DNA from: Gamarada debralockiae
Lineage: Eukaryota; Ascomycota; Leotiomycetes; Helotiales; Hyphodiscaceae
DNA length: 19,110 bases
Assembly: GCA_002803225.1 (NCBI GenBank)
Contig: NXFV01002056.1
Coordinates: 1 to 19,110 of the forward strand
Direction of reading: 5' to 3'
Below the pieces are notes generated by a model that saw nothing but the letters and a program-made list of their open reading frames with translations, was not told where the DNA came from and did no database searches. The position numbers and the translations under genes were made by a program. Below are positions 7,269-17,402 of this stretch, piece by piece (positions within the stretch are counted from its first letter, which is position 1; each line of letters begins with the position of its first letter).

Positions 7269-10200
7269 CTAGAGATCAACATTAGCTTCCACCTCCTCCC
7301 CATCCAACCCACCTGTCCCTTCACCCCACAACCCACCTCCCAAACCTCTCTTCCTCTCCCTGCCCCACTCACCGCCCTTCCTCCCTACCAGTGTACTCCC
7401 CACCCGCTTCCCCTTCCCAAGCTCATCACTATACTCATACTTCACTAGCAAATATGCATCCTCAAAACCTCCATCCCTCTCAACAACCTCCTTCGGAAAC
7501 ACAAAACTTCCGAACTGGCTCTCCCGCTGATATCCCAGACTCATTCTCGGCACTTTGAACTTAATATCCAACACCCCATGATACAACCCCGGATACTCCC
7601 TCGCAAGCACACAATCGAATTCCACATTGTGTTCTACATCCTTCTTATACCCGTTTCTTGGGTAAATATTAGAATGATGTGCATCAGAATGCCGATACAG
7701 AACATGGATATACTCTCCCACCTCCACATGTTCCGGGGCTCGAATAAGCAGCTGAACCCTAACGATACTGATTTCTCTCTGTCCATTAAGGAATGGAAAC
7801 ATATTCCTATTAAACTGCAACTGCAATGTTGGTTCTCGCACACCCCCTTTCCCTTCCTGTTTCTGCTTCTTCGAATTCAGACTCAGATGGAACATATTCC
7901 ACGCATCAGGGAACTGATACTTCACATCGAAGAAACTCCACCCCGCGCCAGGGAGATGTCGTTGCGCTGTCTCATTCGCTGCGATACGGAGATCTTCGCC
8001 GCCATCTCGAGATGTGTAGTTCAGCGTCATGACGACATCAGTCAGCGTATTCAGTTCAAACTGATTGGTTTGCGGAGGGAGCTCGATACACCAACGACTG
8101 ACAGCACCGGAGAATTCGAAGGGAAGGTAGCGTTCGTCGTTGAAGTTTATTTCGAAGAGCCCGGTGTCGGATTGTCCGCTGGATGTGGCAATAGATTCAT
8201 AGGCTCCAAATTGCTGGACGAATCGTGGATCAGACGCCGATTGGATCTCGTAGCCGCAGTCTTTGCCGGAGCAGTCAGGGCGGCATTTTTTCACGGATAG
8301 GGGGAGAGAGGGATGCACGCGGATCCGACTGTTGAGGAGTTCCAAGCGGCAGTGGATTCCGGTGTAGGGCCCAATAACACAGGGGATGGTAAGGCTCACG
8401 TTGCGGATCCGTCGCATGTATTGGCCGGGGTAGTCGAGGTCGAACATCCACTCTGGGATATCTATCTCGCATTTTCCAGTGGTTTTCAAAAGTAGAAAGG
8501 CGGCAGGGAATTGCATATTCAAGGAGATTTGCTTGGTGAGTTCTTGCTCGCGGCAGTTCATTTCCACGTAGGCTCGTTCCATGGTGTGGAGCGCTAGTTC
8601 GAGGCGTTCACCAGCTATTAGACCTTCTCTAAGGTTGCTCCAGGTAGAAAGAGGTACGAAATCCCTGTAGCTGTCACGTCGTTCGTAGTAGAACATTTGC
8701 TGGGCTTCGAGGGATGCTTTGATGGCAAGATCGTATGCTTGTCGATACAGGATTGCAGTCTCTTGTTGTAGAAACATATAGAGATCGAGACTTGTTGTCT
8801 TATCTCTCATGAAATCCTGTACCTCAGCCGAATGTTCGATTTGCCGCTGGGTTATATTGAGATCACGCTGTGAAATGGCTTTCCGACGATCAGCACTAAG
8901 CTTCTGCTGTTCAAGTTGCCGAATTTCAAGCGTGATCGTATCGACCTGGTTATTCCACTCTTCTAAACGCCGATCCCAACCAGACTCTATGAAGCAGGCA
9001 TTCGCTGTAGTATTTGCCATCTCGGAGACCCCAGAGAGGATGTTTGCAGCGATGTTGAACTCAGACGACAGCGATGTCCCGCCAGTGACACGTACAAATT
9101 CCAGAGGGCTGCCTGCGACCCCGGCACCACCGGAGAACACATCCGGGACCGAAGTCATGGCCTCCGCGACAGCCAGAGATACACCAGAAGCCGTTTTTAA
9201 CGCAAGTGCCAGAGCTGTGGAGACGGTAAATGCATTTTCGTTGGCGATCAGTCCGTTGCGAATGAGGTTTTGGTAATATGTCAAGCGGCACAGCGCTCCA
9301 CTCAGAGCGGTTTGAAGACTCTGCATCTCCCAGTCATTCTCTCTGAACTGGTTCTTTTTGATTTCAAGTGATAAGGTTGTGATTTGCTGTTCGTGGGTAG
9401 TTTGAAGCGAGGCCAGGTATTCGGCGTCTCCCCTTTCAAACGCCTGCAATAAATTAGCTCCCAGAGTCCGCACATAGCCAGCGAGCTCAAAGGCTCTCGG
9501 TAAGAGTGACAGGAATCGGTATGGGTGTCGCTTGTAAGGAGAATGGTTGATCTGGTATTTGTCGAAAGATACCTCATTCCCAGAAGGGATCCCGCTGCTG
9601 TCGTAGGAAAGTTGAGAACGAGCATCTGCAAGACGATCATAGATCTCAATCAACCGCGGGTTGAGTGCTGGTGCTGATGGAACGAAGGAATCCAATATAA
9701 TGTTCAATGGTTCTGTGACTTGTATCGAAAACCTCTTGGGACGGGCTCCGAGGATCCTCTCTACCATGTCGAAGATCAATGAGGCCCGTTGATTTGAAGC
9801 AGAAGAAGTCTCTTGAGCCAGGCTATTCGCCCATTGGAGCAAAGTCTCAAGATATTCCAGTATGACAGCACGAGCCTTTACCCTTTTTGGAGATATGTCT
9901 TTCGCGCCGGAGCTGGACGTCTCCCATGTGTTGTCCCGACGCAAAGGGTTAAAGGCCATCTCATACCATTTCAAACTCACTTCAAACTGAGCCTGGGTCC
10001 TTAGATGACCGGCGATAGTGAGACAAGTACTGAAATTCGAAGGAGGTATCAACGGAGCACCCGCATCGAAGTAGATGAAAAATGGATAGGCCTTCAGTGG
10101 GCTTGGGAAAGACGTTGTGGGGGTAACTGGATTTATGGCTCCGGTTAAGAGGGGAACAGCAGTATCAGTTGGGATATCGTAACGGAAAGAGTCAGGCCCA

Positions 10201-13200
10201 CCGACAACACTGAAGGTGAGAGAATCGCCTACGCGTCCAGAGAATGTGAGCTGGGGCGTTGAGCTTAAACCTGGTGAGTGGAACCCCTCATCGGATCTAC
10301 GGGGTGCATCGAACGTCCCAAAATGCACTCGGCACCAGTTTAAATGGACCATAGACTCTGGGTTCCAGGTAAGTAACGCCTGCAATGAAGGATCCGTAGA
10401 TGTTCGGTTGAAATCAGGGTCCCACAAATTTGCAGGAGTTGGAGGGCTAGCTCCATAGCCAGCGTCCTGGTTAACATCATCGCCATCGAACCAGCTAGCC
10501 GGCGTGATCCAAAAGTAGAATTCATCCACAGTCAGTGGAGTTTCGCGCTCAGCTTGACCGTTTGGAACCTGGCTGTATAATTCAAGTGGTGGTGCTGGCG
10601 CAGCTGCTAGTCGGACGAATTGAACGCCCATCTTGATAGCAGCATTCATCCACAGAGGAATCTGACTCTGACCAACCTCGGGTGTGGTGGAGGAAGCAAT
10701 GGGGACTGAGGAGAGAAGAGCTTTGCGACCACCGTGGCTTGGTAATGCGAGAAGATTGACACCATCGATGGCGGTATCAGCTGGACCAAATACAAGTGAC
10801 GGGAGCTCTAAATTTTGCAGGTCCGTGGTGTTCTTTGAGTTCGGGACATGTGCAGCAGGCCAAGACGTAAGACCTCCAGGTTTGGGGATCGTCAGAACAT
10901 TTCGTCTCAGCTCATTAGTCAAAAGTCGAAACCCTTCGGACTTTTCTGCTTTGTGTAATTCATCCCACTGAATCCAGTTTTCTTGATATATCTGTCTACG
11001 CTTTTGGGCCTCCCAAACTTTGAAAGTCTTGAATTTGGTGTCCCATAGCTCCTTGAACTCAGGTGTCGGCAGAATTTCAGGCTCGAGGCCAAATCGGATT
11101 CTGGATACCAAGCGGTGAATCGAATCCAAAGCATCGCCGATCCTCGTAGTGCGTTCATGAACTCCGGCTTCAACGTTGAGAAACAGGAGATCCGTCAAGT
11201 CCAGAGGTGAACTTGCAAATGCACCTTTGTTGAAAGGCAGCGGTACTCGATTCCTATCACACAAATATGCGAGCAGAGCTGCTCGAGCACGTACACGTAA
11301 AGAGTCATAGACCTTCTGAATCTCATCCAGGTTGCCCAACCCAGAAAATGTGTCTTCGAAGAAAGATCTGAGATTCTGATTTCCAGATTCGGTTCCAATA
11401 ACGAGGTTAGGATCTGCAGCTGACCACAGCCAAGGCTCAGCCTTCTCAAAATACTTGCTGAATACACGTTTCTTGAGACGATGCACCCAAAGACCAGTGA
11501 AGCAGCACCGGATGGCCCATTGCTCGTTACTGAGGTCAGTAGTAGTGATGCTGTAGCTTCCGTGGTTGTCGAAATACTTCCCGATCAAGGGAGCAAGGCC
11601 GACATCGGTGGCTAGGTACCGGAGAAGTTGTCCCGGTTGAGGGGCTTGTTCTGTCGCTTCGTTGAACAGCATCCAGCATTGGCGACTTCTTTGTTTCCAC
11701 ACCCAGTGGCGGAGCTTGGAGTAGTCAAAAATGCGCTCCCACCAATCAAACAGTGCCGCCTTGCGTTGTGGGGTAGGTTGAGCTCTTTGGTCCGGATCCT
11801 TTTCAGCTGTGTCATAATTGTCCATTATAGGAAGGAGATTGAAGTCAAAATAGGCCCGATGAACCATAATTGTAGAGCTAGAGGCAGGCTCCCGATAGTA
11901 AGAGGTTCCAAGAAAGCTTTGAGGGTGGTCGAGGAAGTAGTCCAGTTCGGATTCAAGTAAGTGGTCTTGATGGTTGAGTTCCGCCGATAAGTCGAATCGA
12001 TATGTAAAAAGAAGACCTTTGAATGCTCGTTGGTAAGTTCGACGGATATCACGTAAGCTGCTAGTGTAGTGTTTATTCAAGAAAGTTGCTGCAGACGCGG
12101 AAAGGTTCAATCCCTCGCCCAGCCTGCCAGTCTTAGACTCACGGAACAACTGGGAGGCTGGGACAACAGAGACTCTGTCTTCCGTGTCGGGGCCAGCATA
12201 TTTCACCTGGAAACCCGTTTTCTCTGGATGAAGATTGACGAAATCCAGTGGAATCTTCTCGAGGTAGATTTCGATATGGTACACTCCACGATGAAGCAGC
12301 AGTGGCGTTGACTCGCTGGTGGGGGCTGGTTGTCCTTCCCAGTGGTGATTTAGGACCGTGTATGACTTGTCACCTCGTTGAAGAGTTAACAGCCAACGAT
12401 GGCATTCTCGAACAGCTTCGAAATCTGGTCTTTCATTGTCAGGCTTAGGGTGTCCAGCGAAAAAGATGTATTCTCCGCTATTCTCCACCAGCAAAGATCC
12501 GCTCCAGCAGACCTTGAAGCATTGGCCACCTCCAAGGGCTTCTTCATTTGACTCACGCACCACAAACCCATTAACTGCATTCACTGCATCGGCTTTCTGG
12601 GGTTCCAACTTGAGATCAGGGTTAGGGATGATGGTAGGGAGAGGTGTGTTGAATTTGTCCTCATGGTATCCAAAGAAAGTCAAATCTCCCGTGACAGTGC
12701 GCCAGACCTTGATAGAACCAACTTCTCCATCAACCTCGAATTCACCGAGTAGTCCAGTTCCAGTTAAACCAAGGAGAGATGCAAAGGCACTGCCGGAAAA
12801 ATGAGGTTCCCATGTATACTGAGCTGGTGGGGCGCCTGATTCGGATTCCCAATATCCTCCAACTGGTGAATTCTCATCAGCGAAGAGACGGCGCAGGATG
12901 GACCAAGCCGCAGATCGCGTACTATGTTTTTCGTGCTTCATAGACTCTGATACATGCTCCGAAAGGTGATCTGCAATAATTTCACAGCGACGGTAAAAGA
13001 GCGCAAAGTGGCGTTGGAAATATCTGAAGCGCTCATGTTCGGAAGGTTCTTCAATGAGCTCGCGCACAGCGTCTTCGAAATTGGGGAATATGACAGCAAA
13101 AGGTGCAAGGGCTGCTCTTGGAGCGAAGTAAAGATTCTGGAAGGCTTGGATCTCTGTATCTGAAAGCTGCCGAGATTTCATCAATTTTTGAATGATCGCT

Positions 13201-16200
13201 TCTTCTGGTAGAGGAAGTTTGAACCATAGTTGACCAGTTCCTTCGGCGTCATAGCGGAAAGGGGTGTGGGAATCAGAATTCCACATTGATGGTGTTGTAG
13301 CTGAAATAGGAAGGTCTGTCTTGAAGATGGAGGCGTCATGGCTGACTCGCTGCCCACAGTCCTCGAGAGCCTGAGCGAAGAATTGTTCGCCAAGAGATGT
13401 AAGTGGATCGTTCTCGATGGATGGTACGTATCCAAGGTCATGCAGTGACCTGGCAATCTTCTTCCAGCTCCACTCCGAGACAGCATCCTCCCTCACTTCA
13501 ACATGCATGAGACGCTTCCGTAATTTCCATAGGCTGAATTCGTCGTCTGGATATTTGAGCGGATCGACGGCAGCTTCCAAAACATTCGGTAACATGAATG
13601 CATCATCCCACCGGATATGTTCATCGGTCGTAAAGAGAAGATTGATTTCGCCCAAAGTAAATTGAGATGCGTAGATCTTGGAGACAACTTCGGCAAATCG
13701 CAGGGTGCTGGTGGGTTTGGCATACCATGGGTCCGTTTCACTGAATCCAGCTAAGAAAGAAAGGACATTGAAATTCTTCTCCAACTCCTTTCGAAATCCT
13801 GATACCCGGTGGCTCTCGCCAAATTGGGACCTTGAATATATTTCAATGTGGTCAAGGAGAAGAGCAATTGAGCCATTCCGAGCAGAGAGGTTTTCTTTCG
13901 AACCTTGCCATAGACTGAGCAAGGTAGCACTGCTTTCTTGGGAAATCTGTCCGTAAGAAGCGGTTGAGGTAGGTGTTCGAAAAGGAAGCCCAACAGAAGA
14001 GATCGAGCTAGGTGTTTGTGGCAGCTGTCCGTAAGAGGAGATTAAAGGAGTTGGTTGTGTCAAGGTGATTTCGAAATTGTCTCGGAGCATTATCAGGGCC
14101 GCTAATTGCCGTATGAAGTCGCTATTGATAGACCCACCCTCGAATAATGAGAGGGTTGTAGATATCTCCGCAAGTTCATTGAAAGAGATTATTCGGCCGT
14201 CCATACGACTTAATATTCTCCAAAGACGGACGAAGACGAAGAGCTTCCGAAGGCTGAATAGGGGATCCTCCGTTGAGTTCAATGCTATCTGAAGCTCGCC
14301 TGTGTTATAGAGCTCAGAAGGAGGGAATTCAGTGTTGGTGCTTGCTCCGCTTTGTGATGGTGCACATGAGAAATTCACGTACTTGCATTTCCAAAGCTCG
14401 ATGAATTCATCGTATTTCAGCCCACTCGATTTCAAGAACCAAGAGACAGATATCGTTGGTGGCGTTGGAAGTACGGTATTAAGTTGGAGGACAGACTCTA
14501 GGAAGTCTTTGTCGCCTAGTGAACCGCTGAACAAGTTCGAATACTCATCGGGGGAGATATGGAGGTATTCCAGAGCAATATCGAAACGTACTGGATAACG
14601 CCAAAGATTTCTCTGGAAGCCTTCCGGTTCGTTTTTGGCATCGATTGCAAGTTCAGTGACATCTTTATGGAAATGGCGCATAACCTCGAATCGATTTGTT
14701 CCTAATGAAGAAAGCAAAGAATGAGAGACATCCAGTGACTGAGCATAGGGCAGGTCTGGAGCTGTGAAGCAAGATTTCAAGGCTTCGTAAACCTGGGGGC
14801 TTTGAGAAATCGCGGGTGATGAATGTTGGGGTATAGCAGCAAGTACCGAGCATTGATCACCGTTTGATGACCTGGTTTCTGGTTTGGTATTGAGAAAGAT
14901 CCCCTGAGATTGACTTGGGTTGCTTCCTAATACCTCAAGGTTTTCATTGATAATATCCAGCTTAGAGATTCGGGACTCCAGATTCAGAATACTTGCTTGC
15001 ATTTTCCCGACAGAGGCCCTCCGGGCAGACAGAAGATCGGTGATCTTGGGCTTCCCAATCGAGACGTTGAGCATATCGAAAAGGTAAGAGATTGACCCAA
15101 GGGGAGAGAGATTATATGGCGGAGTACAGTCGATCAGAGTTCCATCGCCGTTGACTGGAGCAAAAGTCCAAGCAGGTTCATCCGTGGGCCCTGTAGAGGG
15201 CTGCTGCTGGCTTGTAAACACGGTGAAAATGTCTCTAGCGTAGGGATATGCAACAGTTCCTACAAGAGCAGATTCGAATTCTGCTTCGGAGAGTGGATGC
15301 ACTGTGCTCGTGGCAGTGAAACCACGAGCATAGAGGGCTTCCATGACGGAGAACTGCAAATTTGATGGACAAGATGAGGTGACCTGCACCAGCCAAACTA
15401 CAGTCTCAAGTGCATTCAGTAGCCATGACTGAGCACCGAAATTATCTGGGAATATGGCTTTCACGTTTTTTTCGACTGCGTCATGGTCGAGAGGCTCACC
15501 AAAGGAGAAGGTTCCGGGATATTGAATGATGAATTGCTTCAGAATATCATCCGAGGGTACCGAAAAGGTGCTTGTTTGGCGACTACCTACTACTGTGAAA
15601 GAAACTTCTTTTGGTTGCACAACGAAGTATTTTTGGACCCGCTGGACGAAAGTGTCGGCTCGTTGGAGTGTTGTTCCAGGTAGTGTAAAAGAAGGGAGAA
15701 GCTTCTGGTTCGAAGGCGAGTTAGTGAAAAAATTCTCCCACTGCTGCTGTGTAATTTTGACGAGGTCCTGGACACTATTGACTGGTATCTGGGCTTCTAT
15801 TGCAGCTACGAGGGCAGACTCTCCCTGAGTAATTGCTTGTAAAAGCAGTGTTACGTATGCCTTGGGGTATTTCTGAATGCTTGGTCCCCAAAAGCTGGAT
15901 GTGATATCAGAAGTCAACCCTGTATACTGGAGCCAATCAAAGTAGAGATTGGGACCAGATGTTGGAGCGCTGCCGTTGGTGAGAGTTGATATATCACATG
16001 AGGATCCAATGGATGGGGAGCCCAACGCAGCTAAACGACGCGCAGCCTGGTACATATTGATACTCGAAGCTGAAGTAGAACTATCATTCGATGAGTCGAC
16101 AGCCACGGGATGTTCTGTATCTCCAAGTAAGCCACTGTCCGATGCAGCCTGGAACAGGGTTGTGAGTTGATCCTCGGTCGCCATTATTGCAGAGTTGTAA

Positions 16201-17402
16201 CGTTGTTGAATAGACACTGACGAAGGAAAGCTAGCACCCATTGTGTAGAAAAAGGGAGCCGGCACAGTGAAAGAAGGAAGCGGGTTCAAGGGGGCGTCAG
16301 GTGATGTTGCTGGATTTTGAAGTACAACGGAAGATTGTGGATAGCTCGCCGATGGCTGTCCAGTTTCAACTGGAAAAGTAATCCCAGCCAGAGTAGCTGT
16401 CGGAGGGATTCCTGCGAGAGCTTCCCCGTTGGTAAGTCTCTCGCAAAATACCGCGGCTGATGCAGCCGCAATGTACTTTGAGAGTGTCGATGCTTCCGCA
16501 TTATGTTGCAAGTGGTAATTCTGAATGCTGGATTCAAGTTGCTGTCGTGTATTATCAACATTGGAATCAACCGGGAGCGGATTCCCCTTGACGTCTACAA
16601 GAGTAGTATACATCAAATGTATGTCATTCGTCGGGGCAGGAATCGGGTAGAGCGAACGATTCCATATGATTTCTGATGCAACTTGAAGGCATTGAGGAAC
16701 GGTGAGAGGCGTGTCACGGGCTTCCAATGCGGACTTTTTGGGCAAGTCCGCTGTTGGATGATCTTGGGCCAAGATGAGGTCGATGGATTTGAGAACTTGT
16801 GAAAATAAAGGGGGATTTCCATTTGGATCGAGGGAAATAAAGGGCGTGTTCGATGAAAGACCCATCACATCTACGGGCAGCGAGAAATACGCACTGGTCG
16901 GTAAGCCTGAATACGTTGATTGATCCGTCACGAGATCTTGAGAAACCGTTGGTATGTTGTACTCAATAGTACTATCAGGAATACTGAAGTCATCCCGTTT
17001 GAACTCAAACCGCACATCAAATGATGGCCCTCCTGGGTGCGGGGTGAGCGGCTTAACGATGACTACAGCAGTCGCAACCGAGGACTCCAGAGGAGCTGTT
17101 ATTGGGTCGACTTGATTTGAGAGAGGAAGGGTGATTTGCTCTGGTAGTGGTGCCACATCTTGAATTATGGACTTGTTAAGAGATTGTATTGACTGGTCGA
17201 GTGTAGGGTCCGTTTCGTTGACAATAGACACCGGAGTCTTAGAGTCTGCTACACCTCTTGCAATCCCAAGTTTCATCCCCTTTGTGGGGTCCTGAACTGT
17301 CAAGCCATAGGCGGTGATTTCTAGGTGGTCTAGCGCTTGTTTGAAGATAGCGGGGAGTGTCGGCTTGCTGGGCACTAGCTTTAGAATGATGAGAGTAGGC
17401 AT
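7269..17402 (-). CDS. Tc toxin A-subunit (TcA)-like giant protein
   Basis: A single intronless frame of 3,377 residues. TcA proteins form pentameric pores that deliver a TcB-TcC toxin cocoon into target cells. Landmarks in order: an N-terminal region of about 760 residues, including an arginine-rich helix near 577-593; a virulence-plasmid-protein (VRP1)-like segment near 766-840 (SYLFDMLNVS); a Ser/Thr-rich tandem repeat at 1117-1155; a beta-rich, PA14-like segment near 1626-1740 (low confidence); an ABC-toxin-N-like motif SKLRHWVWKQRSRQCW near 1890; a neuraminidase-like/shell motif YPFFIYFDAGAPLIPP at 2439; long helices around 2640-2920 with an Ala/Gly-rich hydrophobic stretch near 2720-2790 fitting the pore channel; and a TcB-binding-type region with FDLDYPGQY at 2987 and LTIPCVIGPYTG near 3003. 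Bacterial TcA is about 2,500 residues, so this is longer, mainly at the N-terminus. No signal peptide is evident. TcB and TcC are absent nearby. The start is the first ATG of the frame, with a TATA-like box 53 bp upstream. Confidence 0.88.
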   Translation of the reverse strand: MPTLIILKLVPSKPTLPAIFKQALDHLEITAYGLTVQDPTKGMKLGIARGVADSKTPVSIVNETDPTLDQSIQSLNKSIIQDVAPLPEQITLPLSNQVDPITAPLESSVATAVVIVKPLTPHPGGPSFDVRFEFKRDDFSIPDSTIEYNIPTVSQDLVTDQSTYSGLPTSAYFSLPVDVMGLSSNTPFISLDPNGNPPLFSQVLKSIDLILAQDHPTADLPKKSALEARDTPLTVPQCLQVASEIIWNRSLYPIPAPTNDIHLMYTTLVDVKGNPLPVDSNVDNTRQQLESSIQNYHLQHNAEASTLSKYIAAASAAVFCERLTNGEALAGIPPTATLAGITFPVETGQPSASYPQSSVVLQNPATSPDAPLNPLPSFTVPAPFFYTMGASFPSSVSIQQRYNSAIMATEDQLTTLFQAASDSGLLGDTEHPVAVDSSNDSSTSASSINMYQAARRLAALGSPSIGSSCDISTLTNGSAPTSGPNLYFDWLQYTGLTSDITSSFWGPSIQKYPKAYVTLLLQAITQGESALVAAIEAQIPVNSVQDLVKITQQQWENFFTNSPSNQKLLPSFTLPGTTLQRADTFVQRVQKYFVVQPKEVSFTVVGSRQTSTFSVPSDDILKQFIIQYPGTFSFGEPLDHDAVEKNVKAIFPDNFGAQSWLLNALETVVWLVQVTSSCPSNLQFSVMEALYARGFTATSTVHPLSEAEFESALVGTVAYPYARDIFTVFTSQQQPSTGPTDEPAWTFAPVNGDGTLIDCTPPYNLSPLGSISYLFDMLNVSIGKPKITDLLSARRASVGKMQASILNLESRISKLDIINENLEVLGSNPSQSQGIFLNTKPETRSSNGDQCSVLAAIPQHSSPAISQSPQVYEALKSCFTAPDLPYAQSLDVSHSLLSSLGTNRFEVMRHFHKDVTELAIDAKNEPEGFQRNLWRYPVRFDIALEYLHISPDEYSNLFSGSLGDKDFLESVLQLNTVLPTPPTISVSWFLKSSGLKYDEFIELWKCKYVNFSCAPSQSGASTNTEFPPSELYNTGELQIALNSTEDPLFSLRKLFVFVRLWRILSRMDGRIISFNELAEISTTLSLFEGGSINSDFIRQLAALIMLRDNFEITLTQPTPLISSYGQLPQTPSSISSVGLPFRTPTSTASYGQISQESSATLLSLWQGSKENLSARNGSIALLLDHIEIYSRSQFGESHRVSGFRKELEKNFNVLSFLAGFSETDPWYAKPTSTLRFAEVVSKIYASQFTLGEINLLFTTDEHIRWDDAFMLPNVLEAAVDPLKYPDDEFSLWKLRKRLMHVEVREDAVSEWSWKKIARSLHDLGYVPSIENDPLTSLGEQFFAQALEDCGQRVSHDASIFKTDLPISATTPSMWNSDSHTPFRYDAEGTGQLWFKLPLPEEAIIQKLMKSRQLSDTEIQAFQNLYFAPRAALAPFAVIFPNFEDAVRELIEEPSEHERFRYFQRHFALFYRRCEIIADHLSEHVSESMKHEKHSTRSAAWSILRRLFADENSPVGGYWESESGAPPAQYTWEPHFSGSAFASLLGLTGTGLLGEFEVDGEVGSIKVWRTVTGDLTFFGYHEDKFNTPLPTIIPNPDLKLEPQKADAVNAVNGFVVRESNEEALGGGQCFKVCWSGSLLVENSGEYIFFAGHPKPDNERPDFEAVRECHRWLLTLQRGDKSYTVLNHHWEGQPAPTSESTPLLLHRGVYHIEIYLEKIPLDFVNLHPEKTGFQVKYAGPDTEDRVSVVPASQLFRESKTGRLGEGLNLSASAATFLNKHYTSSLRDIRRTYQRAFKGLLFTYRFDLSAELNHQDHLLESELDYFLDHPQSFLGTSYYREPASSSTIMVHRAYFDFNLLPIMDNYDTAEKDPDQRAQPTPQRKAALFDWWERIFDYSKLRHWVWKQRSRQCWMLFNEATEQAPQPGQLLRYLATDVGLAPLIGKYFDNHGSYSITTTDLSNEQWAIRCCFTGLWVHRLKKRVFSKYFEKAEPWLWSAADPNLVIGTESGNQNLRSFFEDTFSGLGNLDEIQKVYDSLRVRARAALLAYLCDRNRVPLPFNKGAFASSPLDLTDLLFLNVEAGVHERTTRIGDALDSIHRLVSRIRFGLEPEILPTPEFKELWDTKFKTFKVWEAQKRRQIYQENWIQWDELHKAEKSEGFRLLTNELRRNVLTIPKPGGLTSWPAAHVPNSKNTTDLQNLELPSLVFGPADTAIDGVNLLALPSHGGRKALLSSVPIASSTTPEVGQSQIPLWMNAAIKMGVQFVRLAAAPAPPLELYSQVPNGQAERETPLTVDEFYFWITPASWFDGDDVNQDAGYGASPPTPANLWDPDFNRTSTDPSLQALLTWNPESMVHLNWCRVHFGTFDAPRRSDEGFHSPGLSSTPQLTFSGRVGDSLTFSVVGGPDSFRYDIPTDTAVPLLTGAINPVTPTTSFPSPLKAYPFFIYFDAGAPLIPPSNFSTCLTIAGHLRTQAQFEVSLKWYEMAFNPLRRDNTWETSSSGAKDISPKRVKARAVILEYLETLLQWANSLAQETSSASNQRASLIFDMVERILGARPKRFSIQVTEPLNIILDSFVPSAPALNPRLIEIYDRLADARSQLSYDSSGIPSGNEVSFDKYQINHSPYKRHPYRFLSLLPRAFELAGYVRTLGANLLQAFERGDAEYLASLQTTHEQQITTLSLEIKKNQFRENDWEMQSLQTALSGALCRLTYYQNLIRNGLIANENAFTVSTALALALKTASGVSLAVAEAMTSVPDVFSGGAGVAGSPLEFVRVTGGTSLSSEFNIAANILSGVSEMANTTANACFIESGWDRRLEEWNNQVDTITLEIRQLEQQKLSADRRKAISQRDLNITQRQIEHSAEVQDFMRDKTTSLDLYMFLQQETAILYRQAYDLAIKASLEAQQMFYYERRDSYRDFVPLSTWSNLREGLIAGERLELALHTMERAYVEMNCREQELTKQISLNMQFPAAFLLLKTTGKCEIDIPEWMFDLDYPGQYMRRIRNVSLTIPCVIGPYTGIHCRLELLNSRIRVHPSLPLSVKKCRPDCSGKDCGYEIQSASDPRFVQQFGAYESIATSSGQSDTGLFEINFNDERYLPFEFSGAVSRWCIELPPQTNQFELNTLTDVVMTLNYTSRDGGEDLRIAANETAQRHLPGAGWSFFDVKYQFPDAWNMFHLSLNSKKQKQEGKGGVREPTLQLQFNRNMFPFLNGQREISIVRVQLLIRAPEHVEVGEYIHVLYRHSDAHHSNIYPRNGYKKDVEHNVEFDCVLAREYPGLYHGVLDIKFKVPRMSLGYQRESQFGSFVFPKEVVERDGGFEDAYLLVKYEYSDELGKGKRVGSTLVGRKGGEWGRERKRGLGGGLWGEGTGGLDGEEVEANVDL
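7272..7391 (-). other. Low-complexity Gly/Arg/Glu tail of the Tc-like protein
   Basis: The last 40 or so codons are purine-rich and encode a Gly-, Arg- and Glu-rich tail that lacks the TcA fold character of the preceding residues. It may be a lineage-specific extension, read-through into former non-coding DNA, or a disordered regulatory tail. Confidence 0.5.
13938..14054 (-). repeat. Three 39-bp (13-residue) in-frame tandem repeats
   Basis: Residues 1117-1155 of the Tc-like protein form three imperfect 13-residue units, PTPLISSYGQLPQ, TPSSISSVGLPFR and TPTSTASYGQISQ. At the DNA level CTGTCCGTAAGA recurs 78 bp apart (13947 and 14025) and TAGGTGTT 39 bp apart (13970 and 14009), confirming the period. 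Ser, Thr and Pro dominate, suggesting a flexible linker. Confidence 0.75.

Noticed and set aside
7578..8300. 240-codon plus-strand ORF antisense to the Tc-like gene
   Set aside because: It lies fully inside the giant frame and is explained by codon bias of the opposite strand. No domain was seen.
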